Shown here: piece after piece, positions 1-9,697 of the stretch
Numbering within the stretch: position 1 is the first letter of the stretch
Layout of the letters: each line of letters starts with the position of its first letter
DNA from: Phytopythium helicoides
Lineage: Eukaryota; Oomycota; Peronosporomycetes; Pythiales; Pythiaceae
Length of the DNA stretch: 64,000 nt
NCBI GenBank assembly: GCA_024867545.1
Contig: JANFNE010000016.1
Location: 496,001 to 560,000, forward strand
Direction of reading: 5' to 3'
Made by a program: the position numbers and the translations under genes
Notes under the pieces: generated by a model
The model's database searches: none
What the model was told of the DNA's origin: nothing
The model's input: only the letters and a program-made list of their open reading frames with translations

Positions 1-1252
1 GAGTCATCCATCGTTATTGAAAGCGTTGATGGACGGGGGTCAGCTACACCGCTCATCATTCCAATTGTGTTGCAGCCCAGCTCGAAAGTCATGCCGACTT
101 CGCTCAACGTTACTGTATCAGCAGCCTACACGCTCGAGAGTGGCCAGCCACGAGTCTCACAGTGTATTGTGCGACTACCAATGAGTATAATGTGCCGCCT
201 GGTGCCTCCCGTCAAGTCAAGTACATTCAAGTTCACTCTCGAGACCAACCAGGAGCCGCTTGAGCTCTCGAACCTGTTCGAAGACATGTTCCACCAGCCT
301 TTTTGCACTCCCGAATGGGCAAAGCAGGTTGTAGGCAACAGCGGGGGCGGCGGAACGAATGTACTCAGCTTCAGTACTACAACGGCGTAGAAGCCACGAT
401 TCTAGTGTCCAAGAACGCAGGAAGGTACAGGATCCAGGCAAACGAGCTAGAGGCCCTTTGGATGGTCTCAAACGAACTCGTACAGCGCCTAAAGACGCAC
501 TTCGACTTGCAGCAACACCAGCAAGAAGAAGAGAGTGCCGATGCGAAGCACAGAGGTGACAATTGCAACAACGGCGAGGGCTTTCAGGTCTTTTACCAAG
601 AACCACTGCCACTTGCCGACTTCTTCTCTAGCATCGACACGCATTTTGCTCTTCGTCGTGAGAAAATGGACCTGGCGGCAGAAATGAATGACCGTGCACA
701 TCAATTCCGTATCATCCAGAAGCGATTACTCGTGCGCTACAAGATCGAAACCCAGCACCTATCAATTGCCTCGACGCGCTACTTCACGGTACGTATGAAC
801 AATTGATTGCACTATCCCAGCGCATGGAAGATGTCTCGGCAAAGCTGTCCCTCGCGGCAAACAGGCTGTCATGTTGCGTTCACTTGGTTCTCATGCTTAT
901 CGCCTTTCGGTTCAATCTCAGTGACGAGGACTCACAGCTCCTGGCGTCCTACTTGTCACCTAGCGTTACTGAAGATGGCGGGAACGGTAGTGGTGATGGT
1001 GTAGGCGGTGGAGACCAAGGTTGGGAAGAGCGCACGGACGCCGCCATGACGGAGCTACTCCGCACGGTCCTAGCCAAGCAACAAGCAAACTTGCAGCAGA
1101 GCAAGGAAGGTGCTACCTCCGCTGCCGCCGAGCTGCAGCTACCGGACGACACAAAAAAACTCAAGAAACACATCACGATCGTGTGCGACCGACTGGCGAA
1201 AGGCGCAATCCTCACTCTGGCTGCACCTAGCGAGGCCAAAGGCGACAAATGA
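1..1252 (+). CDS. BBS9: BBS9 (PTHB1) C-terminal part, cut by the window edge
   Basis: This is the C-terminal part of the BBSome subunit BBS9, a protein of ciliary membrane trafficking. The frame is open from base 1, so the gene starts outside the window. The order of conserved blocks matches animal BBS9: CRLVPPVKSSTFKF, EDMFHQPFCTPEWA, YYNGVEATILVSK, a FQVFYQEPLPLADFF block, FRIIQKRLLVRYK, EQLIALSQRMEDVS, then GWEERTDAAMTELLRTVL and KKHITIVCDRLAKGA near the stop at 1250-1252. The reading frame moves twice, near 365-370 and near 743-746, each time as if one base were missing from a two-base run. Homology continues across both breaks, so sequence error is more likely than decay, but a pseudogene is not excluded. 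Its presence implies a flagellate zoospore stage. A degenerate copy of the last exon lies at about 3881-4095. Confidence 0.9.
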
Positions 1253-1673
1253 GTGAAGTTGGGATAATGTCTCGAGAGTAGCCGTATCCAGATGCGGGTA
1301 GTTAAATGAGACGTCATCAGTTGGAATAGCCGTGCCGTCTTGGTTTTGCTCTTTAGAATGAGTGGCCGCACTGCAGCAAATGCAAGCAGATATGCAGACA
1401 TGTTGGTTTGTTCGACCAATGCCGCACAGTAGGAAGGATGGGTTGACGCGGGATCAACCTTCATTATCTTAACCTGGAGTTTGAGCAGTCAATTACGACA
1501 GATCCTCACTCTGTCAATCTTGTAGGGGAGCTAACCATATCAGAGTGCTTGACGTCACAGGGAAGACTCTGAGGAAATCACTGACAAGGCACGCTCATGC
1601 CATTGAAGACCACCAAGCGATGGTCTCTGCTTCAACTAATGGTTGGGTGCTGCACTTCGCCTTCGACTGGAAG
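1253..1673. other. Intergenic stretch between BBS9 and the Crinkler relics
   Basis: No convincing coding region is visible on either strand. Short frames are interrupted by stops and none matches a family I recognise. The right part may be decayed Crinkler sequence, because a recognisable Crinkler fragment begins directly after it. Confidence 0.4.
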
Positions 1674-1797
1674 ATGATCGAGCTGAATTATGTGAAAATA
1701 CGGTGAAGGCATCGCATTTTCCGTGAAGATCACGCGCGACGGGGAATTGTTGGCACTCTACATGGCGCGGAAGGATTATAAAACTCCAAGGATATGA
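1674..1797 (+). pseudogene. Fragment of a Crinkler (CRN) effector N-terminus
   Basis: A short relic of the Crinkler N-terminal translocation domain. It begins with an ATG at 1674 that reads MIEL, shifts frame near 1700, then reads GEGIAFSVKITRDGE followed by LALYMARKD before a stop at 1795-1797. The LYMARK stretch corresponds to the LxLAK-type motif of the family, and the GxxxAFSVKI block is the usual strand before it. The roughly 25 residues that should separate the two blocks are missing, so this looks like an internally deleted copy. It lies 120 bases before a longer Crinkler relic in the same orientation, which suggests an old tandem duplication. The call rests on motif resemblance only. 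Confidence 0.55.
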
Positions 1798-1916
1798 AAA
1801 GGTCGTCGATAAATATCTAGAACCTTTACACGCAACGCACTGCATCAGTCTAAGAACATCCCAAGTCAGAAACGCTCGGTACCAACTTCTCAGTCGAGAA
1901 TTTTCGAGTGGAGAAT

Positions 1917-3542
1917 ATGACGGAGGTGGAGCTGTAATGCGCAGTGTATGACGGAGTAACCGTGTTTGCTGTCAAAGTCACACTCGATGCGACAGTGAGC
2001 GCGTTGCAAGAGGCCGTGGCAAGTGCATACAAAGTTGTGTGCAATCGCGTCGAGGTTTACTCAGCTGTGCTGATGCTGTACTTAGCGCGGAAGAATGGAG
2101 AGTGGCTTAAGGGCAATCTTCAGCTGAAGGCCTTCTTGCTAGGCGGCATCAGCATAGAGTATGAGCATATGCTACCTCTGTGGAGCCTCAAGAACTCCGA
2201 GTTGCTTGGATCCAACTTCACGTCTGTAGACAAAGAAATTCCTGTGCTGGTGGAACTCCTAGAAGCTCACCAAAGTATGCCGACACTGATTGATCGAAGT
2301 TGGGCCGCGCGATTGCTACAGGAGTTTCGAAAGAGCCTGGTAGAACCAGTACGCTTACCACGTGTGGGAGAGCTGGATGACTTCATCAGTAGCGAGCTAC
2401 CAGTGAAGATATCCCTTCACGAGCAAACTTATGAAAGCTGGCTGATGAAGATAAGAATTCGATCTCCTGAACGGATGGGGAAGAATTCAGAGTCTCAAAC
2501 TCGGAACTATGTATCAATTTCGTGTTCGCGATTGGACATCACGTGGTCGAACCTGCCATGCATCCAGGTGAGATTGGCACTTCCTTTATCTGATTTTGGG
2601 ACCTTATGTTTCGCAACGTATGGACACCATCGGCGTCGACATGAGTAATCGAAATTGGACAGGACCCCAGCGTCCCAGCTTTCTATATATTATGGATTCG
2701 GCGTGCGTCTTTCTCGGGGAAGAACAGCCACATGGGAAAAGCATTGAAACACCGCGGCGACAGTTATCTTACAAGCTTGTGTAGAGTTACGGTGATGCTC
2801 CGTATGTGCTTGGATGTGCTGCTGTTGGCTATGAAGTCAGATTGTACGTTATCACTCACGGCTACACCGAACTGACCACTGTTCAGTTAGAAGTACATGA
2901 CCTCCGCGATGTTAATGACGATTTCGCTTACTGCTGACGATTTTGAATATTGTGCGACTATTGCAGAGCCTTGCACGCTTGTGCCTGGATAGTGCCCGCA
3001 GTGAGTACAAGTGGATGGCTCTAGATCGAGGAGTCAAGTTATTCAAGCCACGAGGCCAAGAAACAAGACCAAAGACTCTTCTGGAATTGTTTCGCGCTCT
3101 AGCAAATGCTTTGGAAGCGTTGGTGAAACTGCATGCCGCTTCTTGGATGCATAGAAATGTTCAATGGCCGAATGTCATCAAGAATCATGACCAGGGCTCA
3201 TGGTTCCTGATAAATTTTATGGATGCTGCACCAAGTCCCCAGAAAGGTCTAAGTGGTCGCCACCTAAATCAATGCAGCCACGCGCCCGAGATCTTCAGCA
3301 GTAGTAGCCACACCACTACTGTGGACATATGGAGTGTTGGACAATTGATCCTAACATGTAATGAAGTGCCCTGGTATGGCGTAGGAGGAGAGAGGACGAA
3401 ATTCCTGGGTCTTCTGATGCAACATGAACCGGCGAGAAGACCCACTGCAGTTGCAGCACTAGATCGCCTGCGTCGGCTAGAGCAAGAATATTTGGAATCG
3501 CAAAAACGGAATGGTCGGGAGAGAAGGCAAAGGCGGAACTAG
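1917..3542 (+). pseudogene. Broken Crinkler (CRN) effector with a kinase-like C-terminal domain
   Basis: Crinklers are oomycete effectors delivered into host cells; some carry a protein-kinase-like C-terminal domain. The ATG at 1917 opens the typical N-terminus but reaches a TAA at 1935-1937 after six codons. The frame then continues for about 230 codons with the LYLARK motif at 2076-2093, followed by a GGISIEYEHM block. Frame changes follow between about 2560 and 2940. The C-terminal part (2943-3542) resembles a kinase: LHAASWMHRN at the catalytic loop, LINFMDAA at the metal-binding loop, then an APEIF and VDIWSVGQL block. The catalytic Asp of HRD is Asn (codon 3156-3158) and the Asp of DFG is Asn (codon 3213-3215). 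A nonsense codon, several shifts and both lost residues argue for a true pseudogene. Conceivably the kinase part alone is a pseudokinase, but no intact start for it is visible. Confidence 0.8.
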
Positions 3543-3880
3543 CTCGATAAGAGAGAGGGATTGGTCTAATGGAGACTTGAAAAACAGCATCAGCGACGGA
3601 TTATTCAACAAATACAGCGATTGCTCCAGCATCGAACCCTTCACAGTTGCCTCATCTTGACTTTTGCAGTGACAGACTCTTGAAAGTCGCTTTCAAGCGC
3701 ACGCATTCGCGGCCGTCGGATTCTAGCCGAATCAAGCGGGAAGCTATGAAGGTTCTTGCTCCGGTTGTAACTGCGATCAATCAGTTCCAGGTCCGATTTC
3801 CACTGACCAACGCGTGCGCGAATGGATATTGCACTGAGGAGCTAGTGTTCGATGGGAATCACAAACTTGTGATTCATACT
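3543..3880. other. Unassigned stretch with one short open frame
   Basis: An open frame on the plus strand runs from about 3647 to 3913 and could encode about 85 residues, but it has no recognisable domain and runs into the BBS9-like duplicate in a different frame. It may be a fragment of an older gene. I would not annotate it as a protein. Confidence 0.3.
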
Positions 3881-4095
3881 CAGGCTGGGAAGAGCGTACG
3901 AGCGCCGCGATGACGGAGCTGCTGCGCACCGTCCTAGTCATGTAACAGCGAAATTATGAGCACCTGAGCAAGGAAGGCGGCATCTCCGCAGCCACCGCAG
4001 CTGGACGACACCACCAAGGGTCTCGAGAAGCGCATCACGATCGTGTGCGACCGACTGGTGAAAAGCGCGACACTCGCTCAGGTTGGTGATATCTG
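3881..4095 (+). pseudogene. Degenerate duplicate of the BBS9 3' end
   Basis: This stretch repeats the last part of BBS9 (about 1017-1240) on the same strand. From 3886 it reads WEERTSAAMTELLRTVLVM and then a stop, against WEERTDAAMTELLRTVLAK in the gene. Further along, in another frame, it reads KRITIVCDRLVKSA against KHITIVCDRLAKGA. Indels and a stop separate the two conserved parts, so it cannot encode the BBS9 tail. The two BBS9 pieces sit as direct repeats on either side of the Crinkler relics, which suggests a segmental duplication or an insertion bounded by repeated sequence. Confidence 0.8.
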
Positions 4096-4455
4096 AGTGC
4101 CTTTGGGGTTGTCAAGAGTCGGCAGCCGCATCGACATGAGATGCTGCTGAGTGGCGACGCCGTCAGTCGTGTCGTTTTGATTGTCATTTTGATTGTCGCT
4201 GCTTGGCGTTGCGCAGGGGTTTTCGCTAGGCTTGCTAAACGTGATCGTGCTGGATCGCAGGATACTGCTGATGGTGATGCTGGAGCTTTCGTGGGTTGCG
4301 GGCGTCATCAGCTCCGCTGAATCCGCTCGGGAGCCGGTCATGTCTCGCGCTGCGAGCCAAGCAGCATGCGCTCGTGACGTCACCGCTGCAAGTTGAAGAG
4401 TCCGACGTGGCCAATCCTGCGCGTCGCTCCAGGTCGTTCGCATCAACGCTGGCAT
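4078..4455 (-). CDS. Possible small hypothetical protein, weak
   Basis: A minus-strand frame of 125 codons starts with an ATG at 4455 and ends at 4078. The protein would be rich in Ser, Thr, Asn and Asp, with a low-complexity stretch of repeated Asn-Asp-Gln in the second half. It has no signal peptide, membrane segment or recognisable domain. It lies between the BBS9 duplicate and the divergently oriented PI4-kinase gene. It could equally be a chance open frame, and I give it mainly because nothing else occupies this stretch. Confidence 0.2.
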   Translation of the reverse strand: MPALMRTTWSDAQDWPRRTLQLAAVTSRAHAAWLAARDMTGSRADSAELMTPATHESSSITISSILRSSTITFSKPSENPCATPSSDNQNDNQNDTTDGVATQQHLMSMRLPTLDNPKGTQISPT

Positions 4456-4740
4456 TTCACCCTAGAGCTGCAGCATGAGGAGGGCTTTGAGCTGGGTAAG
4501 TAGGAATATTCCCCTGACCAAATGTCGGACCGTGCCGCACACACCCGTCGCCGATTTTTGCCGAATCACCACTCGCCACCGCGTCCATTTCCGCCCAATC
4601 TCGCCGCTCCCCTGTCCATCTCCTCAGTGCCTTGATGGATAACCCGCCGCGGCAGCAACGCGCCACCTCGCCTCGCCTCGCCTCGCTTCGCCTCGCCCTG
4701 CTCGCCTCGCCCCCCGCGCCGCCGCCGCCGCCCGCGCGCC

Positions 4741-7085
4741 ATGCACAAGGAGGAGCTCAAGATGTCGCGGTCGCTGCCCGGCGGCTGGTTCGAGAGCGGG
4801 CACGCGGCCGTCGCCGTGTTCGTCAAAGACTTCCGCGACCCGCTGGCGCGCCGCAAGAAGCTCGTGCTGCGGCCCTGGGCCAGCATCAAGGACGTCAAAG
4901 ACCAGCTGCAGGTCGTCTTCAACGTGCCCAGCGGCGCGCAGAAGCTCTACTTCCAGGGCAGGGAGCTCAAGAACGCGCACAACCTGCAGCAGTGCGGCAT
5001 CTACCACGACAACGCAGTGCTCGACCTCGTCGCGCGCAGGCACCAGAACCTCGCCATGGCATACGTGGACGCGGACGCAGCCGCCACCACCAACAACGCG
5101 GGGTCGCAGCCCAAGCGAGCGCCGCTGAGCGGGAGCGCGGGGACGCCCGCCACCAACAACCTGCGCCCGGAGCACATGCCAGCCATCACCATTCACCCGT
5201 TCGGCGCGCACCTGCTGCCAGTCGCGCTCATGAAGATCACGCATCAGGTGCGCTAACCTCTCTCGCAGCTCGCTACGCTGGGGGACGTGCCCTCGAGCTA
5301 ACGGTTCTTGACAGGCGCTGCAAGGACTCGCGCTAGGGCTCGCACCCGTGCTCGCCATGGACGGCACAGGGCGGCACCTACTTCTTCAAGGACCCCTCGC
5401 ACCGCAACGTCGGGTGCTTCAAGCCGCAGGACGAGGAGCCGTTCGGTCCGAACAACCCGCGCGGACTCGTCGGGGAACTAGGCCAGGTTTGTTGTTGTGA
5501 GCAGGTTGAGTCGTCAGCTTTTGCCCGCCGTCGCTAACACTAGATGCCTCTTTGGAAATTGATAGAGTGGACTGCGGAGAGGCATTCTGTCAGGAGAGGC
5601 GTGCGAGCGCGAGCTGGCAGCATACCTTCTCGATAAGGTACGCGATTTGATCGAAGCGGCAGTGCACAGTTATTTCGCCTCACAACTCGTGCTGGCAGGA
5701 TCATTTTGCGGGTGTCCCGGCGACGTCGCTCGTTGAGTCACGCCACCCAGTGTTCAAGTACCCTGATGGTAGCCCACTGCACTTCAAAATGGGCTCGCTA
5801 CAGGAGTTTGTGCGCCACGATGACGTTGCGAGTGATTTATCACCGAGCCAATTCTCGGCGCATCAGGTGCACAAGATTGTGTTGCTTGATATGCGACTGC
5901 TAAACACCGATCGCAACGACGCAAACATCCTCGTGCGCAAGCGTCGTTCGGCTACCACGGGAAAGGTCGAGTACGAGCTCATTCCGATCGACCATGGATA
6001 CTGCCTTCCGCAGTTCCTGGAGATTGCATGGTGCGACTGGTGCTGGTATGACTGGCCACAACTGCATGAACCATTGAGTGCTGAGGACCGCAAGTACATT
6101 TTGTCGCTCTCGGCCTATGACGACGCGGATACCCTCGGCAAGAAGATACCACTACGTCGCTCGTGCCGACGAAATATGATCATTGCAAGCTTGGTGGTAC
6201 AAAAGGGCGTAAAGGCCAACCTCCTGCTCGTTGACATTGCGCGACTCATGTGCAGAGACGACTTGGATGCGCCGTCGGTTCTGGAATCACTCTGTCTGGA
6301 GGCGTTTCGGCAGCTCCAAGCTCATAAACAGCAGCGCCTTCAAGCAGGGCTCCCTGACCTTGGAAGCCCGCACTCAGCTTCGCTGCCAAGCTCTCCTCGC
6401 GCAAGCCTGAACGGCAGCGAAAGGATTTCTCGAAAGGTCATCGTTTAATCTGCCACTGACTATTGAGATCCCTCCACCCCTCCCAATAAACGGCTGTGCC
6501 GACTCCGAGTCCAGCAACGGAACCGGGTCTGGACCCAACAGTGGTGCGCGATCACCTCCGGGGTTCTGGGCGAGTTTTGCACCCTTCGGATCCGATGACG
6601 ACGACGATGACGAACGAGATTGCCACACGTCCTCGTCTTCATCCGACAATGAGTCGTCAGTGCCCAGACGAGGGCCAACTCTCAGCTCTAACTTCAGCTG
6701 GGATCACATGGCATCCAATGCGTTGACAGAAGCCGTGCAACGCGTTGCAAACGGAAATGCGGGTAACCATTCAGAGGAGCCGACTGGCGTAATCTCGACA
6801 GCATTTTCTGGATCTCCAAGTGCTCCTCCATCACAAACAGCACAAAACCCAACACCGAGCCGACCCCGCTCGCCAACAGCTTCTTTCATCGGCAACGATA
6901 TCGACAAAGATGAGTTCGAGGTGCTGAACGATGTCCTGGATGACAGTCCACAAGACGAAAAGCTCTTCCTCAGCATCCTTGGACGGCTGATTGATTACAG
7001 AGTAGAGGAGGCTCTCCAGCGAAGGCAACAGAAGCAGTCGAACGGTGTTTCTAATCGGGGCACGGCTTCCCCAAGGAGACCGTAG
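4741..7085 (+). CDS. Ubiquitin-like domain phosphatidylinositol 4-kinase (plant PI4K-gamma type)
   Basis: Four exons are inferred: 4741-5247, 5315-5486, 5566-5637 and 5699-7085. Introns of 67, 79 and 61 bases have GT and AG ends. Residues about 20-100 form a ubiquitin-like domain (VKDFRDPLARRKKLVLRPWA, then KLYFQGRELKNAHNLQQCGI). The catalytic part carries the ATP-site FKPQDEEPFGPNNPRG, the GILSGEACERELAAYLLDK helix, FKMGSLQEFV, the catalytic loop LDMRLLNTDRNDANILV and the metal-binding IPIDHGYCLP. This is the order in plant type II/gamma PI4-kinases with ubiquitin-like domains, some of which have been reported to phosphorylate protein rather than lipid. The tail is acidic and serine rich and ends in a putative coiled coil (LIDYRVEEALQRRQQK). 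Two single-base shifts are needed, near 5368-5372 and near 6430-6447; without the second the protein would stop at 6448. About 710 residues in all. Confidence 0.85.
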
Positions 7086-7199
7086 ACAGACAGTCAGGAA
7101 CCTGAAGCGCTAGGTATTAGAATCGGGTCACAATCGAATCGCCGCGACCCGAGCAACCTCGATGCCATCAAATTATACCTATCGGCATCGTCCATGACG

Positions 7200-9251
7200 C
7201 TACTCTTTTGCTGACAAATGGCGAAGCAGCTGACTAGCTTTCACAACTGCGCGCAGCTTACTGTTGAGTCGGTGGACTCTCGGCTCTGGCTCAGCTTCTT
7301 TTCGCTCGTTGGTTTTTTCGACTGGCACATTCAACTCGTGGTCTTGGAAGAAGACAGACCAGTCGTCCTGATGAATACCCAGCGCGTCGCGCAAGTAGAT
7401 AAGCAGGTCCTGAACTACGCTCACAAGCAGGTCTTCTCGATGAATGCTGAGGATGACCTGAAAGAGCATTAATGAGTCGAACTCACGACCCTCGTGGGTC
7501 AATTGTCGGATAGCGTTGACCACAAATACCTCTGCAGGATGCAGTGGAGGCCCAGTGCCTTCACGAGACAACAACTTGCGCAAGAGACCGTCGTACCAAC
7601 GAACGTGGTCGACGATCTGCTCGAATTGGTATATGCGCTGCATCTCTGAGCGCTTGCGCATGGCAAACATGTCGTCGTCGATGTGATGTTCCACACTGAA
7701 GCTCTTGAACTTGAGAGATAAGCACTCACGGCGGTCCTGGTTTAGTGCTTCAATCGATTGTGCTAGATCGACCGATCTCTTAAGCTTGACTTCTTCGAGC
7801 GAGCTCACTGCAGCTTGGAGCTTTTCAACACTGTGCAACTTTACTGGTGATGCCTGCTGTATCTTTGTCTGTGTTGACGCTTTCTCATTGCCATTAATAC
7901 GTGCTGGCGTAGCAGCAATTGCTGCAATATTTGAAGCGTGTCGATTATGAGAGTTGTTGCCTTGGCTATCGTTTCCCAGCATCGATGGCCGTGTTGGACG
8001 CATTCCAGACTCGCCGCTCTGTTCTGATAGAACAGAGGGCCTTGATCCCGTAGAGATTGTTGAGCCCAAGTCTGCTAGGACGTCCGCTCGGTCGACGAGA
8101 TACCATCTGCCCAGAGATATCATGGCTTGCCGATCGAAGGGGCCGGACTGGCATCTGCAGCTTCTCCTCCCGCACTTTGACTCGCACCTCATCAAGGCTA
8201 GGCAGGTGGCGATGTGGCGAGTGTTGAGCATGGCGTGTGGTATACGGCAAGTATGTTCGGCTCTCGCCAATGATGTTTGGCTGTGCTCCGATTCGTCGGT
8301 TGCAGAGATTGGAGTCGGTATCACGGAGGCATTCACGCTTCGGGTGCTCCCAAGCCTGGTTGCACCAGGTGCCACTACACGGTTTTCAAGTGCCTTGACT
8401 CTCTTCTTCGTAGTAGGTGTGCTGGAGCTCGTGCAGTGTGGGTATATCGTCAGGCGGCAGTTGCTGCAAGAAACAAGCGCCGTTGCGAACCAATCGTAGG
8501 CGGCTTGAACAATCGTGGAGGGCCTCTTTCAGCATCTGGAACGAGTCGGGACTTGGACTGGGCTGCTGATCGCTAGGTTCGGTACAAAACCTTGACGGAG
8601 AGGGCGGTCCTATTCGTCGCTGGAGTGAGCGAATTTTCTCCGGAGAGTAGCTTGCCATGCTCTCGTGAAGTCGGTACGCGAATTTGACCTGCCGCTCGTC
8701 GAGCACGCGCTTTCGGTTGTTGCTGATGTTGAACGGGAACAGATCAAACAAATCGGGCTTGCCTTTTTGAGCACGCGAGTCCTTTTCGCCCGTTCCTGAA
8801 GCCTCTCGAACTTCCTTTTCTTTGGCAGAGCTTGGCCCACTTGCACCTCCAGGTTGATGCTGATGATTCCCCTCAAACACGCGCATCCGCTGTGCGTTTT
8901 GCAGCAAGCTCGATCCATCAGCTAATCGCGGCGTGAACTTGAGGCTCAAGTCTGGCTTGCCCAGTGGTCTATAGGGCTCGCCATGCGGACTGCTCCATCC
9001 TCTTCCATCAAGCGAGCCTACAGCTCCATCAGTTGCAGCAGGGACGCCGGCATTCGGCACACTTCCCGGCAACAGCGTGACCCGAAACTGCGTGCGCGTG
9101 GCCACCACTCGTGCGTCCGCAGTCTACACACACTGACCGTAAGCTGCCGTGGCAAGACCGCCGCATGCCACCACCGCAGCGTTACCTGTGGCTCGCGCTT
9201 GCAGTCGACGGCTCGATCCTTGGCCTTGGCGGGCTGCTCCGCCTCCTCCAT
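7200..9251 (-). CDS. Conserved-looking coiled-coil protein of unknown function
   Basis: I do not recognise this protein. The start is taken at the ATG at 9249-9251: the first exon (9251-9186) encodes MEEAEQPAKAKDRAVDCK and joins, after a 62-base intron with GT and AG ends (9185-9124), a long second exon. The first half is basic and Pro/Ser rich with short helical blocks (FAYRLHESMASYSPEKIRSL; LHELQHTYYEEE). The second half is helical and acidic, ending with charged blocks such as LSLKFKSFSVEHHIDDDMFA, FEQIVDHVRWYDGLLRKLL and VVKASQLLRHLSAKE. The frame moves near 8383. A second pair of shifts is likely because the alternative frame between about 8290 and 8030 looks more coding (LPSLDEVRVKVREEKLQM). 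About 650 residues. It is divergent from the IBTK-like gene with 446 bases between the starts. Confidence 0.6.
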
Positions 9252-9697
9252 CGCCCGCCGATTGTCGCGACAATGGACACCGTCACCGCCTAATTATAGC
9301 GCCGAGCGAGTCACTTCCATCACTTGGACACCCGTCAAGACACGCGCCGCAGCATCGCAGCCCCACGGAGCTCCCGCCGCCACCTGAGCCCCATGCTCGT
9401 TGCTTTCCCCCTCCACCGCCTGTCTCGCCGTCTTCAACCAAAGGGAAACCGGGGAGAAGGAAAAGGGAAACCAAGGCGCCATCATTCCTCTTTCACTTGG
9501 TCTCAGTATGCTCTCGTTAGATTCGGGACTTAGGGGACACGCCGAGATTCGCACCCCACACCTCGACGCGCCGCCTGTCGGGGAAGATGGCAGCGTAGGT
9601 CGCCGCTGGCGACCAGCGAGCGCTCGACCAGCGCGCCGACCGGCGCGAGCGGGCGACCAGCGCGAGTTTACGGAGCGCAGAAGGGCGAGGGGCAGCC

